From Rhodobacterales bacterium (GTDB lineage: Bacteria; Pseudomonadota; Alphaproteobacteria; Rhodobacterales; Rhodobacteraceae), in assembly GCA_025357355.1 (NCBI GenBank), contig JANXPK010000002.1, positions 1 through 7,045 of the forward strand: a stretch of 7,045 nt of DNA, given 5' to 3'. The notes under the pieces were generated by a model. That model did no database searches and had not been told where the DNA came from. It saw nothing but the letters and a program-made list of their open reading frames with translations. This document shows positions 6,225-7,045 of the stretch, piece by piece; within the stretch, counting starts at the first letter, position 1; each line of letters starts with the position of its first letter. Position numbers and translations under genes: made by a program.

Positions 6225-7003
6225 TCCGCTTGCGCAACCTGTTGATCGTGATCCCGTTTGCCACGCCGGTCTGGGCCCATTCCCTGCCCGCGACCGCACC
6301 GGCGGGAAGCAGGACCTTCTGTGTCGGTCCCGATGCGTCACCCTTGGGACGTCTTGAAAACTGGCTTTGGTTGAACGGCCGCGGACGCGTGAGCGACATG
6401 ATCAGAACCGATCCGATGTTTTCCAATCTTTCCTTGATGATCGACGCCTTTGATCCCGGCAACCGCAGCGCCAGCTATGTCTGGGACCCTGCCAGCCCGC
6501 CCAATCTGGACTCTTATCCATTTGACGGTCCTATTGCAGACCAGTTTCTGATCCCCGGTTTCCGGGCCAAGACCAATCGGCGCGACCTGAAGGGCAGTGT
6601 TCTGATATCCCCCGCTACCGACCATCCCGATTTCAGCGTCAGTTGTGCCCTTGATTCCCCGCGAACGTCCATCCTGCTCTGCGAATTGAACGCGGCCTAT
6701 CCGCCCGATCCGCTGATCTACCTGCAAGCGCGCGTCGGCCCGGATGGCTGGTCCGACCACTCAAGGAAATTCCCCGCCCTCGTTGCAAAGATGCGCGCCA
6801 TCGCCGCCTGTCTGGATGTGACGGGCCGACCGTTCGACACCGGCAATGTCGAAGCCGCTCTCGCCGCGACCTGCCTGACCAAGGCCGGCATCGGCGTTTC
6901 GCCCCAGACCCCTGCCCCCATTTCATCTTGGCCCAAATACTCATCTTCCTTCCGCCCACCCAATCCCCGGTTCAGGGCTAAGCTCTTGAACCCAACCCCT
7001 TGA
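6221..7003 (+). CDS. Secreted protein of unknown function
   Basis: Not recognised as a known family. A 260-aa frame starts at GTG 6221, overlapping the flavin reductase stop (GTGA); GGAG (6209-6212) lies 8 nt before it. The first 19 residues look like a Sec signal peptide: arginines at 3 and 5, a hydrophobic stretch LLIVIPFATPVW, and likely cleavage after VWA19. There is no lipobox cysteine, so a soluble periplasmic or secreted protein is expected. The mature part has five cysteines (34, 142, 154, 197, 218), an aromatic segment LENWLWLNGR and SYVWDPASPPNLDSYPF. Codon use is less GC-biased than in neighbours (for example around 6510-6535), suggesting a faster-evolving or acquired gene. The last ~35 residues (from about 226) are proline/serine-rich and look like translated intergenic DNA. 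The frame is also open upstream to 5894, but that part is a shadow of the flavin reductase gene. Confidence 0.68.
   Translation: MIRLRNLLIVIPFATPVWAHSLPATAPAGSRTFCVGPDASPLGRLENWLWLNGRGRVSDMIRTDPMFSNLSLMIDAFDPGNRSASYVWDPASPPNLDSYPFDGPIADQFLIPGFRAKTNRRDLKGSVLISPATDHPDFSVSCALDSPRTSILLCELNAAYPPDPLIYLQARVGPDGWSDHSRKFPALVAKMRAIAACLDVTGRPFDTGNVEAALAATCLTKAGIGVSPQTPAPISSWPKYSSSFRPPNPRFRAKLLNPTP
6921..6949. repeat. Possible dispersed intergenic repeat inside the 3' end of the secreted-protein gene
   Basis: The stretch contains TCATCTT twice (6923-6929 and 6941-6947) around TTGGCCCAAATAC, whose core TTGGCCCAA is nearly self-complementary. From memory, similar CATCTTGGCCCAAATAC strings recur between genes in Rhodobacteraceae; this is recollection and not verified. 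Here it encodes ISSWPKYSSS within the unusual C-terminal tail. Confidence 0.3.
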
Positions 7004-7045
7004 TTTCCCAAACTTTCCATTAACCCCCTGATCCGGACACCCTGC

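Noticed and set aside
7004..7045. Right-edge sequence after the last stop
   Set aside because: 42 nt without a recognisable gene start, hairpin or motif.

Overview
The window is GC-rich, densely packed bacterial chromosome. The protein sequences (aspartate kinase, PtsP, PurD, EcsC-like) and the lysC-ptsP gene order point to an alphaproteobacterium, most likely Rhodobacterales/Rhodobacteraceae. The assignment rests on gene order and codon bias, not on a marker gene. No tRNA, rRNA, CRISPR array, transposase or phage gene was seen.

Left part, all on +: the 3' end of purD (purine synthesis, cut by the window edge), a 174-nt spacer with repeats and a 12-bp palindrome, then lysC (aspartate kinase, first step of the lysine/threonine/methionine branch). 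A 179-nt spacer with a cluster of AT-rich and GC-rich inverted repeats follows, probably a terminator. Next is ptsP, enzyme I of the nitrogen-related phosphotransferase system, with an N-terminal GAF domain. lysC carries a well-placed internal ribosome site and ATG that would make a separate regulatory (beta) subunit.

Middle part, on -: an EcsC-family protein, convergent with ptsP (21 nt between stop codons), and a GNAT acetyltransferase upstream of it (37 nt apart). They probably form one transcription unit read leftwards. A roughly 190-nt divergent intergenic region separates them from the rightward genes.

Right part, on +: a flavin-reductase-like FMN-binding protein and, overlapping it by 4 nt, a gene for a secreted protein of unknown function. 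The secreted protein looks like a lineage-specific accessory gene. Its last ~35 codons look like translated intergenic DNA, and they contain a sequence that may be a dispersed repeat.

Most of the window is ordinary core metabolism. I found no convincing new multi-gene system. The best leads are the internal lysC start, the competing hairpins after lysC, and the unknown secreted protein with its odd tail.
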